This document shows, one piece after another, positions 56,991 through 64,000 of a stretch of 64,000 bases of DNA. This DNA is from CAWJMD01 sp963843835. Lineage in GTDB: Bacteria > Actinomycetota > Actinomycetes > Actinomycetales > CAWJMD01. Both the position numbers and the translations under genes were made by a program. Each line of letters opens with the position of its first letter. Position 1 is the stretch's first letter. The notes under the pieces were generated by a model, which made no database searches, was not told where the DNA came from, and saw only the letters and a program-made list of their open reading frames with translations. The DNA lies in NCBI GenBank assembly GCA_963843835.1, contig CAWJMD010000004.1, positions 124,001-188,000 of the forward strand. The letters are read 5' to 3'.

Positions 56991-59030
56991 ATGGAGCAGG
57001 ACCCGAGCTCGCAGGCGCGTCCCGAGCGGGACCGTCCCTGGGTGGTGCGCACCTACGCCGGGCACTCGTCGGCGTCGGAGTCCAACGCGCTGTACCGCCG
57101 CAACCTCGAGAAGGGCCAGACCGGCCTGAGCGTCGCGTTCGACCTGCCCACGCAGACGGGCTACGACCCCGACCACCCGCTCGCGCGGGGCGAGGTCGGC
57201 AAGGTGGGCGTACCGATCAGCCACATCGGCGACATGCGCAGCCTGTTCGCCGACATCCCGCTCGCCGAGATGAACACGTCGATGACGATCAACGCCACCG
57301 CCATGTGGCTGCTCGCGCTCTACGAGGTGGCGGCGGAGGAGCAGGGGGCGGACCCGTCCGCGCTCGCGGGGACGACGCAGAACGACATCATCAAGGAGTA
57401 CCTCTCGCGGGGCACCTACGCGTTCCCGCCGGCGCCGAGCCTGCGCCTGATCACCGACATGGTCGCGTACACGGTCAACGCGATCCCGAAGTGGAACCCG
57501 ATCAACATCTGCAGCTACCACCTGCAGGAGGCGGGCGCGACGCCGGTGCAGGAGGTGGCGTACTCGATGTGCACGGCCATCGCCGTGCTCGACGCTGTCC
57601 GCGAGTCGGGGCAGGTGCCGCAGGAGCGCTTCGGCGAGGTGGTTGCGCGCATCTCGTTCTTCGTCAATGCCGGAGTGCGGTTCGTCGAGGAGATGTGCAA
57701 GATGCGCGCCTTCGTCGAGCTGTGGGACGAGCTGACCCGCGAGCGCTACGGCGTCACCGACGCCAAGCAGCGCCGGTTCCGGTACGGCGTGCAGGTGAAC
57801 TCGTTGGGGCTCACCGAGGCTCAGCCTGAGAACAACGTCCAGCGCATCGTGCTGGAGATGCTGGGCGTGACGTTGTCGAAGCGCGCCCGGGCGCGCGCGG
57901 TGCAGCTGCCGGCCTGGAACGAGGCGCTGGGGCTGCCGAGGCCGTGGGACCAGCAGTGGAGCCTGCGGATCCAGCAGGTCCTGGCCTACGAGTCCGACCT
58001 GCTCGAGTACGAGGACCTCTTCGACGGCAGCCCCGTCGTGGAGGCCAAGGTCGCCAAGATCGCCTCAGGCGCAACGGCGGAGATCGGCCGCGTGATGGAG
58101 ATGGGCGGTGCCGTCGCCGCCGTCGAGTCCGGGTACATGAAGCAGGCGCTCGTCGCCTCGCACTCGGTGCGTCGCCAGCGCATCGAGGTCGGCGAGGACG
58201 TCGTTGTCGGTGTGAACCGCTTCACCACGTCCGAGCCCAACCCCCTGACCGCCGACCTCGACACCGCGATCCAGACCGTCGACGCGGACGTGGAGGCGCG
58301 TGCTGTCGAAGGCGTCGTTGCCTGGCGGAAGGAGCGGGACGACGACCCGGCTGCGAGGGCCGCCGCCGGGGACGCCCTGGCGCGCCTCGTCGAGAACGCC
58401 CGCTCGGGGACGAACCTGATGCCCGCCACCCTGGCGTGCGCACGGGCCCGGGTCACGACGGGGGAGTGGGCCCAGGCGCTGCGTGAGGTCTTCGGCGAGT
58501 ACCGCGCGCCGACCGGGGTCAGCGGGGCGGCGGGTGCCTCCGGAGGCGCGCCGGGAGCCGCGTCCGACGCGCTCGCCGCGGTGCGCGAGCGGGTGCGAAC
58601 CACCGGTGAGGAGCTCGGGTCGCGGCTGCGGTTCCTGGTCGGCAAGCCGGGCCTGGACGGTCACTCGAACGGGGCCGAGCAGGTGGCGGTCCGGGCCCGC
58701 GACGCCGGCTTCGAGGTGGTCTACCAGGGGATCCGTCTGACGCCCGAGCAGATCGTCGCCGCAGCGGTGGCCGAGGACGTCCACGTCGTCGGGCTGTCCG
58801 TGCTGTCCGGGTCCCACATGGACCTGGTGCCCCAGGTGCTCGACGGGCTGCGCGAGGCCGGCCTCGAGGACGTGCCCCTCGTCGTCGGCGGCATCATCCC
58901 CGAGGGGGACGGCCGCCGCCTGCGCGAGCTGGGTGTCGCCGCCGTGTTCACGCCCAAGGACTTCGGGCTGACGGACATCATGGGCGCGGTGGTCGACGAG
59001 GTCCGCCGGGCCCACGGTCTTCCGGTCTGA
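56991..59030 (+). CDS. meaA: MeaA-type ethylmalonyl-CoA mutase-like B12-dependent enzyme
   Basis: A 679-residue B12-dependent acyl-CoA mutase, close to the MeaA group. The substrate barrel has WVVRTYAGHSSASESNALYR, SVAFDLPTQTGYDPDHPLAR, MNTSMTINATAMWLL and NPINICSYHLQEAGATPVQE; from residue 540 a B12-binding domain carries the DxHxxG motif with Asp556 and His558. MeaA proteins act in the ethylmalonyl-CoA pathway or in polyketide precursor supply. No crotonyl-CoA carboxylase/reductase gene is nearby. GGAGG is seven bases before the ATG. The cobalamin adenosyltransferase is 4 kb upstream. Confidence 0.88.
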   Translation: MEQDPSSQARPERDRPWVVRTYAGHSSASESNALYRRNLEKGQTGLSVAFDLPTQTGYDPDHPLARGEVGKVGVPISHIGDMRSLFADIPLAEMNTSMTINATAMWLLALYEVAAEEQGADPSALAGTTQNDIIKEYLSRGTYAFPPAPSLRLITDMVAYTVNAIPKWNPINICSYHLQEAGATPVQEVAYSMCTAIAVLDAVRESGQVPQERFGEVVARISFFVNAGVRFVEEMCKMRAFVELWDELTRERYGVTDAKQRRFRYGVQVNSLGLTEAQPENNVQRIVLEMLGVTLSKRARARAVQLPAWNEALGLPRPWDQQWSLRIQQVLAYESDLLEYEDLFDGSPVVEAKVAKIASGATAEIGRVMEMGGAVAAVESGYMKQALVASHSVRRQRIEVGEDVVVGVNRFTTSEPNPLTADLDTAIQTVDADVEARAVEGVVAWRKERDDDPAARAAAGDALARLVENARSGTNLMPATLACARARVTTGEWAQALREVFGEYRAPTGVSGAAGASGGAPGAASDALAAVRERVRTTGEELGSRLRFLVGKPGLDGHSNGAEQVAVRARDAGFEVVYQGIRLTPEQIVAAAVAEDVHVVGLSVLSGSHMDLVPQVLDGLREAGLEDVPLVVGGIIPEGDGRRLRELGVAAVFTPKDFGLTDIMGAVVDEVRRAHGLPV

Positions 59031-59065
59031 GCGCCCCTACCCCCCGACGCCCTCACCCCCAAGCC

Positions 59066-59129
59066 CGTCCTCTGAGTGCAGATGGTCGCTACACGAGCCC
59101 GTGTAGCGACCATCTGCACTCAGAGGACG
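59066..59129. terminator. Perfect 30-bp inverted repeat between convergent genes
   Basis: Arms at 59066-59095 and 59100-59129 are exact complements over 30 bp, with a 4-base AGCC loop. The arm begins cgtcctctgagtgcagatgg. It lies between the mutase stop (59030) and the aminotransferase stop (59162), so it can end both transcripts. Its length and perfection exceed a normal terminator, so it may be a mobile palindromic repeat. Confidence 0.8.
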
Positions 59130-59161
59130 AGTCCCGCGGGGTGGTGTGGGGTCAGGGCGCG

Positions 59162-60328
59162 TCACACCCAGGCGGACGCCAACCGCAGGACGGTCTCTCG
59201 CAGCCGGTCCGGAGAGGTCGCGAGGTTCACCCGGACGTGGCCCGAGCCGCCTGCCCCGAAGTCGTCGCCCGGCATCACCCACACCTGCCCCTGCTGGCGA
59301 GCCAGGGCAGCGGGCTGCTCGTGGCCGTACGCGCGTGCGTCCACCCACGCCAGGTACGTGCCTTCGAGCGGACGCACCAGCGTGAGGGGAAGGTGCTCCC
59401 GGACGAGCCCGGAGAACAGGTCCCGCTGCCCTGCGAGCCGCGAGCGCAGCGACGCCAGCCACGGCTCGCCCTCGGTGTAGGAGGCGACCGCGGCCACGAC
59501 GCCGAGCGGGGACAGGCCGTGGTTCGCGACGAGCGGCGCAGCACGCAACCGGTCGGCCGTCGCACGGTCGCCTGCCACGATCTGCGCGCACTTCAGACCG
59601 GCGGTGTTCCATGCCTTCGACGACGCGATCACCGCGACCGCGTGGCCGGCGGTCCCCTCCAGCGAGAGGTACGGCACGTGCCGGGCCCCCGGCAGCACGA
59701 GCGGGGCGTGGATCTCGTCGCTGATCACCCGAGCCCCGTGCCGCGTGACGACGTCGCGCAGGCCCTCGAGCTCGGCTCGGGTGAAGACCCGCCCCCAGGG
59801 GTTGTGCGGCTGGCAGAGCAGGACGGTGCGCGCCCCGGCCGCGAGAGCGCGGTCGATGCGGTCGAGGTCGAGCTCCGCACGAGCGGCGTCAGGGTCGAGC
59901 GGGACGTCGACCCGCCCGCGTCCGGTGACACCCGCGACGTCGAGGAACGGCGGGTAGGCGGGCGTCGGCACCACGACCGGACCGGGCTCGCTGAGCACCT
60001 CGAGGGCCAGCCTCACACCGGACATCACGTCGCCGCACAGGACGACGTACCCGGGGTCGACCTGCCACTGCCACTGGCGCGCGGCGAATCCGGCCAGCGC
60101 CGGCCCGACCCCGGTGTCCGCGTCGAACGGCGGGTAGCCCGTGACGCCGCGCAGGACGGCGTCGGTGAGCGCGTCCCGGACGACAGGGTCGAGCTCGTAG
60201 TCCATCTCGGCGACCCACGAGGCCAGGGAGCCGGGGCGCGCCGCACCCCACTTGAGCACGAGCGCCTCGCGCAGCCGCTCGTCGGGCAGGTCGACGACGG
60301 GTGGGGCGGACGCGGGGACGTCGCTCAC
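59162..60328 (-). CDS. PatB/MalY-type PLP aminotransferase (cystathionine beta-lyase-like)
   Basis: A 388-residue fold-type I PLP enzyme. ASWVAEMDYELDPVV and GYPPFDADTG are typical of the MalY/PatB group, which splits cystathionine or other C-S bonds; the PLP-binding Lys is in SSKAWNTAGLKCAQIV, and the Arg of GHVRVNLATS binds the carboxylate. GTG 60328 is chosen because GAGGGG lies nine bases upstream; GTG 60337 would leave no gap. It is monocistronic and divergent from the next gene. Confidence 0.85.
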   Translation of the reverse strand: MSDVPASAPPVVDLPDERLREALVLKWGAARPGSLASWVAEMDYELDPVVRDALTDAVLRGVTGYPPFDADTGVGPALAGFAARQWQWQVDPGYVVLCGDVMSGVRLALEVLSEPGPVVVPTPAYPPFLDVAGVTGRGRVDVPLDPDAARAELDLDRIDRALAAGARTVLLCQPHNPWGRVFTRAELEGLRDVVTRHGARVISDEIHAPLVLPGARHVPYLSLEGTAGHAVAVIASSKAWNTAGLKCAQIVAGDRATADRLRAAPLVANHGLSPLGVVAAVASYTEGEPWLASLRSRLAGQRDLFSGLVREHLPLTLVRPLEGTYLAWVDARAYGHEQPAALARQQGQVWVMPGDDFGAGGSGHVRVNLATSPDRLRETVLRLASAWV

Positions 60329-60390
60329 GGTGGTCACCCCCTCATCCCACACCACTCCGGCGGATCGTCCCAGCGCTAGGGTCGGTCGGC

Positions 60391-60825
60391 ATGTCAGACC
60401 TGCAGTGCGCGGCCACGCTGCTGGTGTGCCCCGTCGATGCGGGCGCGCTGCTGCGCGAGGCCGGGCCCGAGCTGGTGGCCGAGCGCGTGGCAGCCGTCTA
60501 CACCAGCCACGCAGCGCCTGCGGTCGAGGTCGGAGCGGAGGCCGCGCGGCTGCTGAAGGTGCCGGCCTTCGCGCTGAACGCGCTGGACGGCGGCGGTGGG
60601 ACCGAGGGCTTCCGGACGGCCCTCGCCGGCCTGGCCGACGCGCACCGGGGTGAGACGGTCCTCGTGGCGTGCGATCGGGTCGTGCGTGACCGTCACCTGC
60701 CCGCGGCGTGCGGCCTGCCACCGGGAACGCCGGTGCCACAGGGGATGGCCCGCGTGCGGGTCGACGCCGACGCGTGGGTGCTCGACGCCTGGCCGTGGGG
60801 GACTTCGAGGGCTCCCGAAGGCTAG
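60391..60825 (+). CDS. Hypothetical protein, degenerate histidine-phosphatase-like
   Basis: A 144-residue protein. VYTSHAAPAVEVGAEAARLL recalls the VYSSDLxRAxxTA segment of the phosphoglycerate-mutase-like family, and HRGETVLVACDRVV the segment that should hold the second catalytic His. The first catalytic RHG motif is missing and the second His is replaced by Cys, so it is probably not an active phosphatase. TAGGGT lies eight bases before the ATG. Its stop interlocks with that of the aldolase gene (CTAG). Confidence 0.5.
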   Translation: MSDLQCAATLLVCPVDAGALLREAGPELVAERVAAVYTSHAAPAVEVGAEAARLLKVPAFALNALDGGGGTEGFRTALAGLADAHRGETVLVACDRVVRDRHLPAACGLPPGTPVPQGMARVRVDADAWVLDAWPWGTSRAPEG

Positions 60826-61655
60826 GGAGCCAGCAGCTGCAGCAGGCGCGCCACCTCGCCCGTGACCGCCTCGCGTCCGGGCCCGAGGTACTTGCGTGGG
60901 TCGACCAGCGCCGGGTCGGCGTCGAGCGCCTGTCTCACGGCGGACGTCAGTGCCTTGTTGAGGTGCGTCGCGATGTTGATCTTGACCATCCCGGCTGCCA
61001 CCGCCTTGCGCAGGCCCTCGTCGTCCACGCCCGACGAGCCGTGCAGCACGAGGGGAACTGGAACCCGGCCACGCAGAACGGCGATCAGGTCGAGATCGAG
61101 CGCGGCGTCGCGGGTCAGCATCGCGTGCGACGAGCCGACCGCCACGGCCAGCGCGTCGACGCCGGTGGTCACCACGAATGACACGGCGTCGTCCGGATCG
61201 GTGCGCACACCGGGTGCGTGCGCGCCGTCCTTGCCGCCGACCTCGCCGAGCTCTGCTTCGACCCAGACGCCCCGGCCGTGGCACCAGTCGGTGACAGCCG
61301 TTGTCTCCGAGACGTTCTCGTCGTACGACAGGGTGGCCGCGTCAAACATCACCGAGCCGATGCCAAGGTCTACCGCCTCCTCCACGAGCGGCCGACGCGT
61401 GGCGTGGTCCAGGTGCACGCACACCTGCGCGCTACTGGCCTCCGCCACCTTGAGGCACGCGGCCGCGATCGGGGCGAGCCCGCGGTGGTAGTCGGCCGTG
61501 TTCTCCGACAGCTGCAGCACCACGGGCCGCCCGGCGCGCTCGGCGCCGTCGACGATCGCCTCGGCGTGCTCGAGCGCGATCACGTTGAAGGCACCGACGC
61601 CGCGGCCGTCACGCTGTGCGGCGGACAGGATCTCGCGGGAAGGGACTAGGGGCAT
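60822..61655 (-). CDS. Class II bisphosphate aldolase (fructose/tagatose type)
   Basis: A 277-residue zinc aldolase of the FbaA/GatY/KbaY family. HLDHA holds a zinc ligand, EAELGEVGGKDG is the active-site strand, HGSSGV and KINIATHLNKA close the phosphate site. It splits a ketose bisphosphate into two triose phosphates. The ATG at 61655 has GGAGGT five bases upstream and lies inside the end of the deacetylase gene, so they are coupled. Next to an amino-sugar deacetylase and a SIS-domain protein, a tagatose-1,6-bisphosphate aldolase role is plausible. Confidence 0.87.
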   Translation of the reverse strand: MPLVPSREILSAAQRDGRGVGAFNVIALEHAEAIVDGAERAGRPVVLQLSENTADYHRGLAPIAAACLKVAEASSAQVCVHLDHATRRPLVEEAVDLGIGSVMFDAATLSYDENVSETTAVTDWCHGRGVWVEAELGEVGGKDGAHAPGVRTDPDDAVSFVVTTGVDALAVAVGSSHAMLTRDAALDLDLIAVLRGRVPVPLVLHGSSGVDDEGLRKAVAAGMVKINIATHLNKALTSAVRQALDADPALVDPRKYLGPGREAVTGEVARLLQLLAP

Positions 61656-62845
61656 GGTTGACCTCCGACCCACTGGCCGCGTCGGAGCACGGCTACCGGT
61701 ACGAGTTCTGCGTCGGTGACGAGGACGTCGGCGGAGAGACCGGGGCGCAGCGACCCGACCGTGTCGCCCAGGCCGACCAGTGCAGCCGGCGTCGCGCTCG
61801 CCGCCGTGACCGCGGCGTGCAGGCCGTGGTGCGCGGCCGCCCGGCGGACGACGTCCACCAGGAGTGCGGTGCCGCCGGCGATGCTGCGCTGCTCCGCGGG
61901 CTCGTCACCGGCGAGCCGCGCCACGCCTGCGCTCACCTCGACGTCCAGTCGACCGAGTCGGTAGCTGCCGTCACCCATCCCGGCGGCAGCCATCGCGTCG
62001 GTGACGAGGGCCACCTGGTGCGGGCCGACGAGATCGAGCACCGCGGAGACCGTGTGGTCGTCGAGGTGCACGCCGTCACCCACCAGCTCGGCGACGAGGT
62101 CGCCGCGCGCCGCGGCCGCCAGGCAGGCGGCCACGGGTCCGGGGGAGCGGTGGTGCATCTGCGGCATCCCGTTGAACAGGTGGGTCGCCGAGACCCTCGC
62201 GCCGGCGCCCAGGGCGTGCTCGATGCCGGACGTCGTCGTGGCGGCGTCGGCGTCGGTGTGGCCGATGCTGACGACGGCGTCGGCGGCCGCCAGCTGATCG
62301 ACAAGCTCCGTCACGTTCTCGGTCTCAGGTGCGAGCGTCATGCTGCGGACGGTCCCCCGTCCGAGCTGGAGCCAGCGGGCCAGGGCCTGGGGGTCCCCGG
62401 GGACCAGGGCGGCCGGGTCCTGCGCGCCGCAACGCGCGGCTGACAGGAAGGGGCCCTCGAGGTGGATGCCCGCGAGCAGCCCCTCCTCGACGAGCGAGGC
62501 CAGCATCGGGATGCGGTGCTCGAGCTCGTCGTCCGCCGCCGAGACGAGGCTGCCCAGCAGTGTCGTGGTCCCGTGCAGGTGGTGGTGGGCTGCTGCGTGG
62601 CGCAGGCCGTCGGCGTCGGCGTCCGGGAAGCCGTACCCGCCCCCGCCGTGGCAGTGCACGTCGACCAGTCCGGGCAGCAGGGTCAGGTCGGTGGGGTCGG
62701 GGACCGAGGCACCTTCGGGTGCGTCCGCGACGTCGCCGACCCACTCGACCAGGCCGGCCCGGCACACCACGAGACCGTCGTCCAGCACGTCTTCGGGGGT
62801 CACGACGCGGCCGCGGAGGGTCAGGTCATCTGCAGCGCCACTCAC
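61646..62845 (-). CDS. nagA: N-acetylglucosamine-6-phosphate deacetylase family (NagA/AgaA)
   Basis: A 399-residue amidohydrolase that removes acetate from N-acetylhexosamine 6-phosphate. The metal and substrate motifs are VDVHCHGGG, IHLEGPFLS, GHTDAD, ATHLFNGM and the catalytic Asp in VTDAM. The GTG overlaps the stop of the ROK kinase gene (GTGA). Whether it acts on the gluco or galacto sugar cannot be told from the motifs. Confidence 0.9.
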   Translation of the reverse strand: MSGAADDLTLRGRVVTPEDVLDDGLVVCRAGLVEWVGDVADAPEGASVPDPTDLTLLPGLVDVHCHGGGGYGFPDADADGLRHAAAHHHLHGTTTLLGSLVSAADDELEHRIPMLASLVEEGLLAGIHLEGPFLSAARCGAQDPAALVPGDPQALARWLQLGRGTVRSMTLAPETENVTELVDQLAAADAVVSIGHTDADAATTTSGIEHALGAGARVSATHLFNGMPQMHHRSPGPVAACLAAAARGDLVAELVGDGVHLDDHTVSAVLDLVGPHQVALVTDAMAAAGMGDGSYRLGRLDVEVSAGVARLAGDEPAEQRSIAGGTALLVDVVRRAAAHHGLHAAVTAASATPAALVGLGDTVGSLRPGLSADVLVTDAELVPVAVLRRGQWVGGQPCP

Positions 62846-63819
62846 GGGACCACCTCTGACGCCGGGTCTTCCATGCTGCTGGAGGGTTCGAACACGGTCG
62901 CTCCGTCCTCCCGGGCGAGCAGAGCCGCACCGATCACGCCGGCGCGCGTGCCCAGGGACGCCGTCACCAGGTCGGGCACGACGACGACGTGGGCGAGGTC
63001 GGCGAGTGCGGCGCGCAGCGGGGTGAGCAGCGTGTCACCTGCGGCCGAGAGACCTCCGGCGATGACGATGCGCGAGGGCGCGAGCAGGGCGCAGGTCGCG
63101 TGCAGCCCCTCGGCGAGTGCCTGCACCGCGCGCTCCCACACCTGCCGGGCCAGGGGGTCGTCGCCGAGCCGGGCCACGACCTCGGCGGCTCCGGCGACGG
63201 GCTCGCCACGCAGGGCCGCGTAGTCCCGGGCGATCGCGCGCGCGGAGGCGACGGCCTCCAGGCACCCGACGTCCCCGCACCCGCACCGGCGCTGCTGCGC
63301 AGCCGGGACCTTGACGTGCCCGAGCTCCCCGGCCTGCCCGAGCCGGCCCTCGGACGTGCGGCCCGCCGTGAGCACGCGACCACCGCTGATGAGGGTTGCG
63401 GCGATGCCCGTCCCGATCGCGACCACGACGACGTCGTCGACCCCGCGTCCCGCGCCCAGGCGGTGCTCCGCCAGGCCGGCCGCCGCGACGTCGTGACCGA
63501 TGACGACGGGCAGGCCGAGGGCGGACGCCAGGTCGGGGCCCACGGTGGGCGCCGGCCAGCTCACGTTCGCGGTGAACCGGACCACGCCGTTCGCGGCGTC
63601 GACGAGGCCCGGCACGACGACGCCCGCCCGGTCGACGACGGTGCCCCTCTGCCTGGCCACGTCGACCAGCGACCGCCCGAGCGAGGAGACGGCTCTGAGG
63701 GCGTCGCCACCGGTGGTGGTGCTGCTGCGGCCGTCGACGACGACGGTGCCGTCGACGTCGACGACCTCCGCCTTGACGTCGGTGCCCCCGACGTCGACGG
63801 CGAGGAGGTGTGTGGGCAC
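62842..63819 (-). CDS. ROK-family sugar kinase
   Basis: A 325-residue ROK kinase. The N-terminal AVDVGGTDVKAEVVD is the ATP motif, VVPGLVD and GHDVAAAGLAE hold substrate and catalytic residues, and RRCGCGDVGCLEAVAS is the zinc-binding ROK signature. No DNA-binding domain, so a kinase rather than a repressor. In this operon it should phosphorylate an N-acetylhexosamine or its product. AGCGTG (CACGCT on the minus strand) six bases before the GTG suggests an internal leaderless start. Confidence 0.88.
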   Translation of the reverse strand: MPTHLLAVDVGGTDVKAEVVDVDGTVVVDGRSSTTTGGDALRAVSSLGRSLVDVARQRGTVVDRAGVVVPGLVDAANGVVRFTANVSWPAPTVGPDLASALGLPVVIGHDVAAAGLAEHRLGAGRGVDDVVVVAIGTGIAATLISGGRVLTAGRTSEGRLGQAGELGHVKVPAAQQRRCGCGDVGCLEAVASARAIARDYAALRGEPVAGAAEVVARLGDDPLARQVWERAVQALAEGLHATCALLAPSRIVIAGGLSAAGDTLLTPLRAALADLAHVVVVPDLVTASLGTRAGVIGAALLAREDGATVFEPSSSMEDPASEVVP

Positions 63820-63862
63820 GCGCACAGCGTGCCCGCCCGAGGGGCTTGCCCGCACGGCGGCC

Positions 63863-64000
63863 CTACTCGCCCAGGATGATCGAGCGGCTCAATGAACGCG
63901 GCTGGTCGGGGTCCAGCCCGGCGTCGGCGGCGCGCACCACGCACAGCCGGTGCACGCGGAGCAGGTCGGCCATGGCGTCGATGGGGGCGTGCTCGAAGCG
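63863..64000 (-). CDS. C-terminal fragment of SIS-domain amino-sugar protein (NagB-II/AgaS-like)
   Basis: Only the last 45 residues are inside the window, ending at the stop complement 63863-63865. The sequence (APIDAMADLLRVHRLCVVRA, then DPDQPRSLSRSIIL) is the typical end of SIS-domain proteins such as GlmS-like deaminases and AgaS, in which LDPDxPRxLSRSVxL closes the substrate site. It is 43 bases ahead of the ROK kinase gene in transcription order, so it is probably the previous gene of the same operon, turning hexosamine phosphate into ketose phosphate. Confidence 0.75.
   Translation of the reverse strand, partial: RFEHAPIDAMADLLRVHRLCVVRAADAGLDPDQPRSLSRSIILGE

Overview
The window is a piece of a high-GC actinobacterial chromosome. 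Supporting signs are a Rho factor with a long Q/N-rich insertion, an actinobacterial prfA-prmC-sua5-wecA-atp gene order, DUF3039, DUF2550 and DUF2157 proteins, a mycobacterial-type MurA with Asp in place of the catalytic Cys, many GTG starts and many leaderless promoters. A member of the Nocardioidaceae or a close relative is my guess from gene content; no rRNA or tRNA gene is present to prove it. I see no phage, insertion sequence or CRISPR array.

Layout. 0-13 kb: mixed metabolic and hypothetical genes (quinone oxidoreductase, metallo-beta-lactamase-fold hydrolase, DUF2157 membrane protein, monooxygenase-fold protein, TrpB-like enzyme, NmrA-like reductase, PaaK-like ligase, DsbA-fold protein, NYN nuclease, fatty acyl-CoA synthetase, and a Tat-exported protein paired with an extensin/M15-like peptidase). 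13-24 kb: hydrolase, malic enzyme with ACT domain, VanZ, YqgE, DUF3039, MFS exporter, DEAD-like helicase, IclR regulator, and a MASE1-PAS-GGDEF-EAL protein. 24-26 kb: divergent Lrp regulator and 4-hydroxyphenylpyruvate dioxygenase. 26-33.6 kb: a LacI-controlled sugar operon with a binding protein, two permeases, a Tat-exported GH144-like glucanase and a cytoplasmic GH3 enzyme. 33.8-37.2 kb: threonine operon hom-thrC-thrB. 37.3-44 kb: rho, rpmE, prfA, prmC, sua5, wecA. 44-52 kb: ATP synthase operon, with a CRP-type site in front and atpC set apart by its own terminator and promoter. 52-59 kb: DUF2550, cobalamin adenosyltransferase, murA, DUF2007-like protein, a Na+/H+ antiporter with a UBP zinc finger, and a MeaA-type B12-dependent mutase. 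59-64 kb: aminotransferase, a histidine-phosphatase-like protein, and an amino-sugar operon on the minus strand (SIS-domain protein, ROK kinase, nagA-type deacetylase, class II aldolase).

How the parts fit. The sugar operon reads as outside depolymerase, ABC import and inside GH3 hydrolysis. The cobalamin adenosyltransferase can supply cofactor to the B12-dependent mutase 4 kb away. The minus-strand operon at the right edge is a complete-looking route from N-acetylated amino sugar to triose phosphates, apart from a missing sugar-phosphate kinase.

Quality warning. Between about 40.6 and 50.3 kb, seven essential genes carry at least 16 one-base indels, mostly insertions, that break otherwise perfectly conserved proteins. 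I read these as sequence errors, not gene decay. The rest of the window shows no such pattern.
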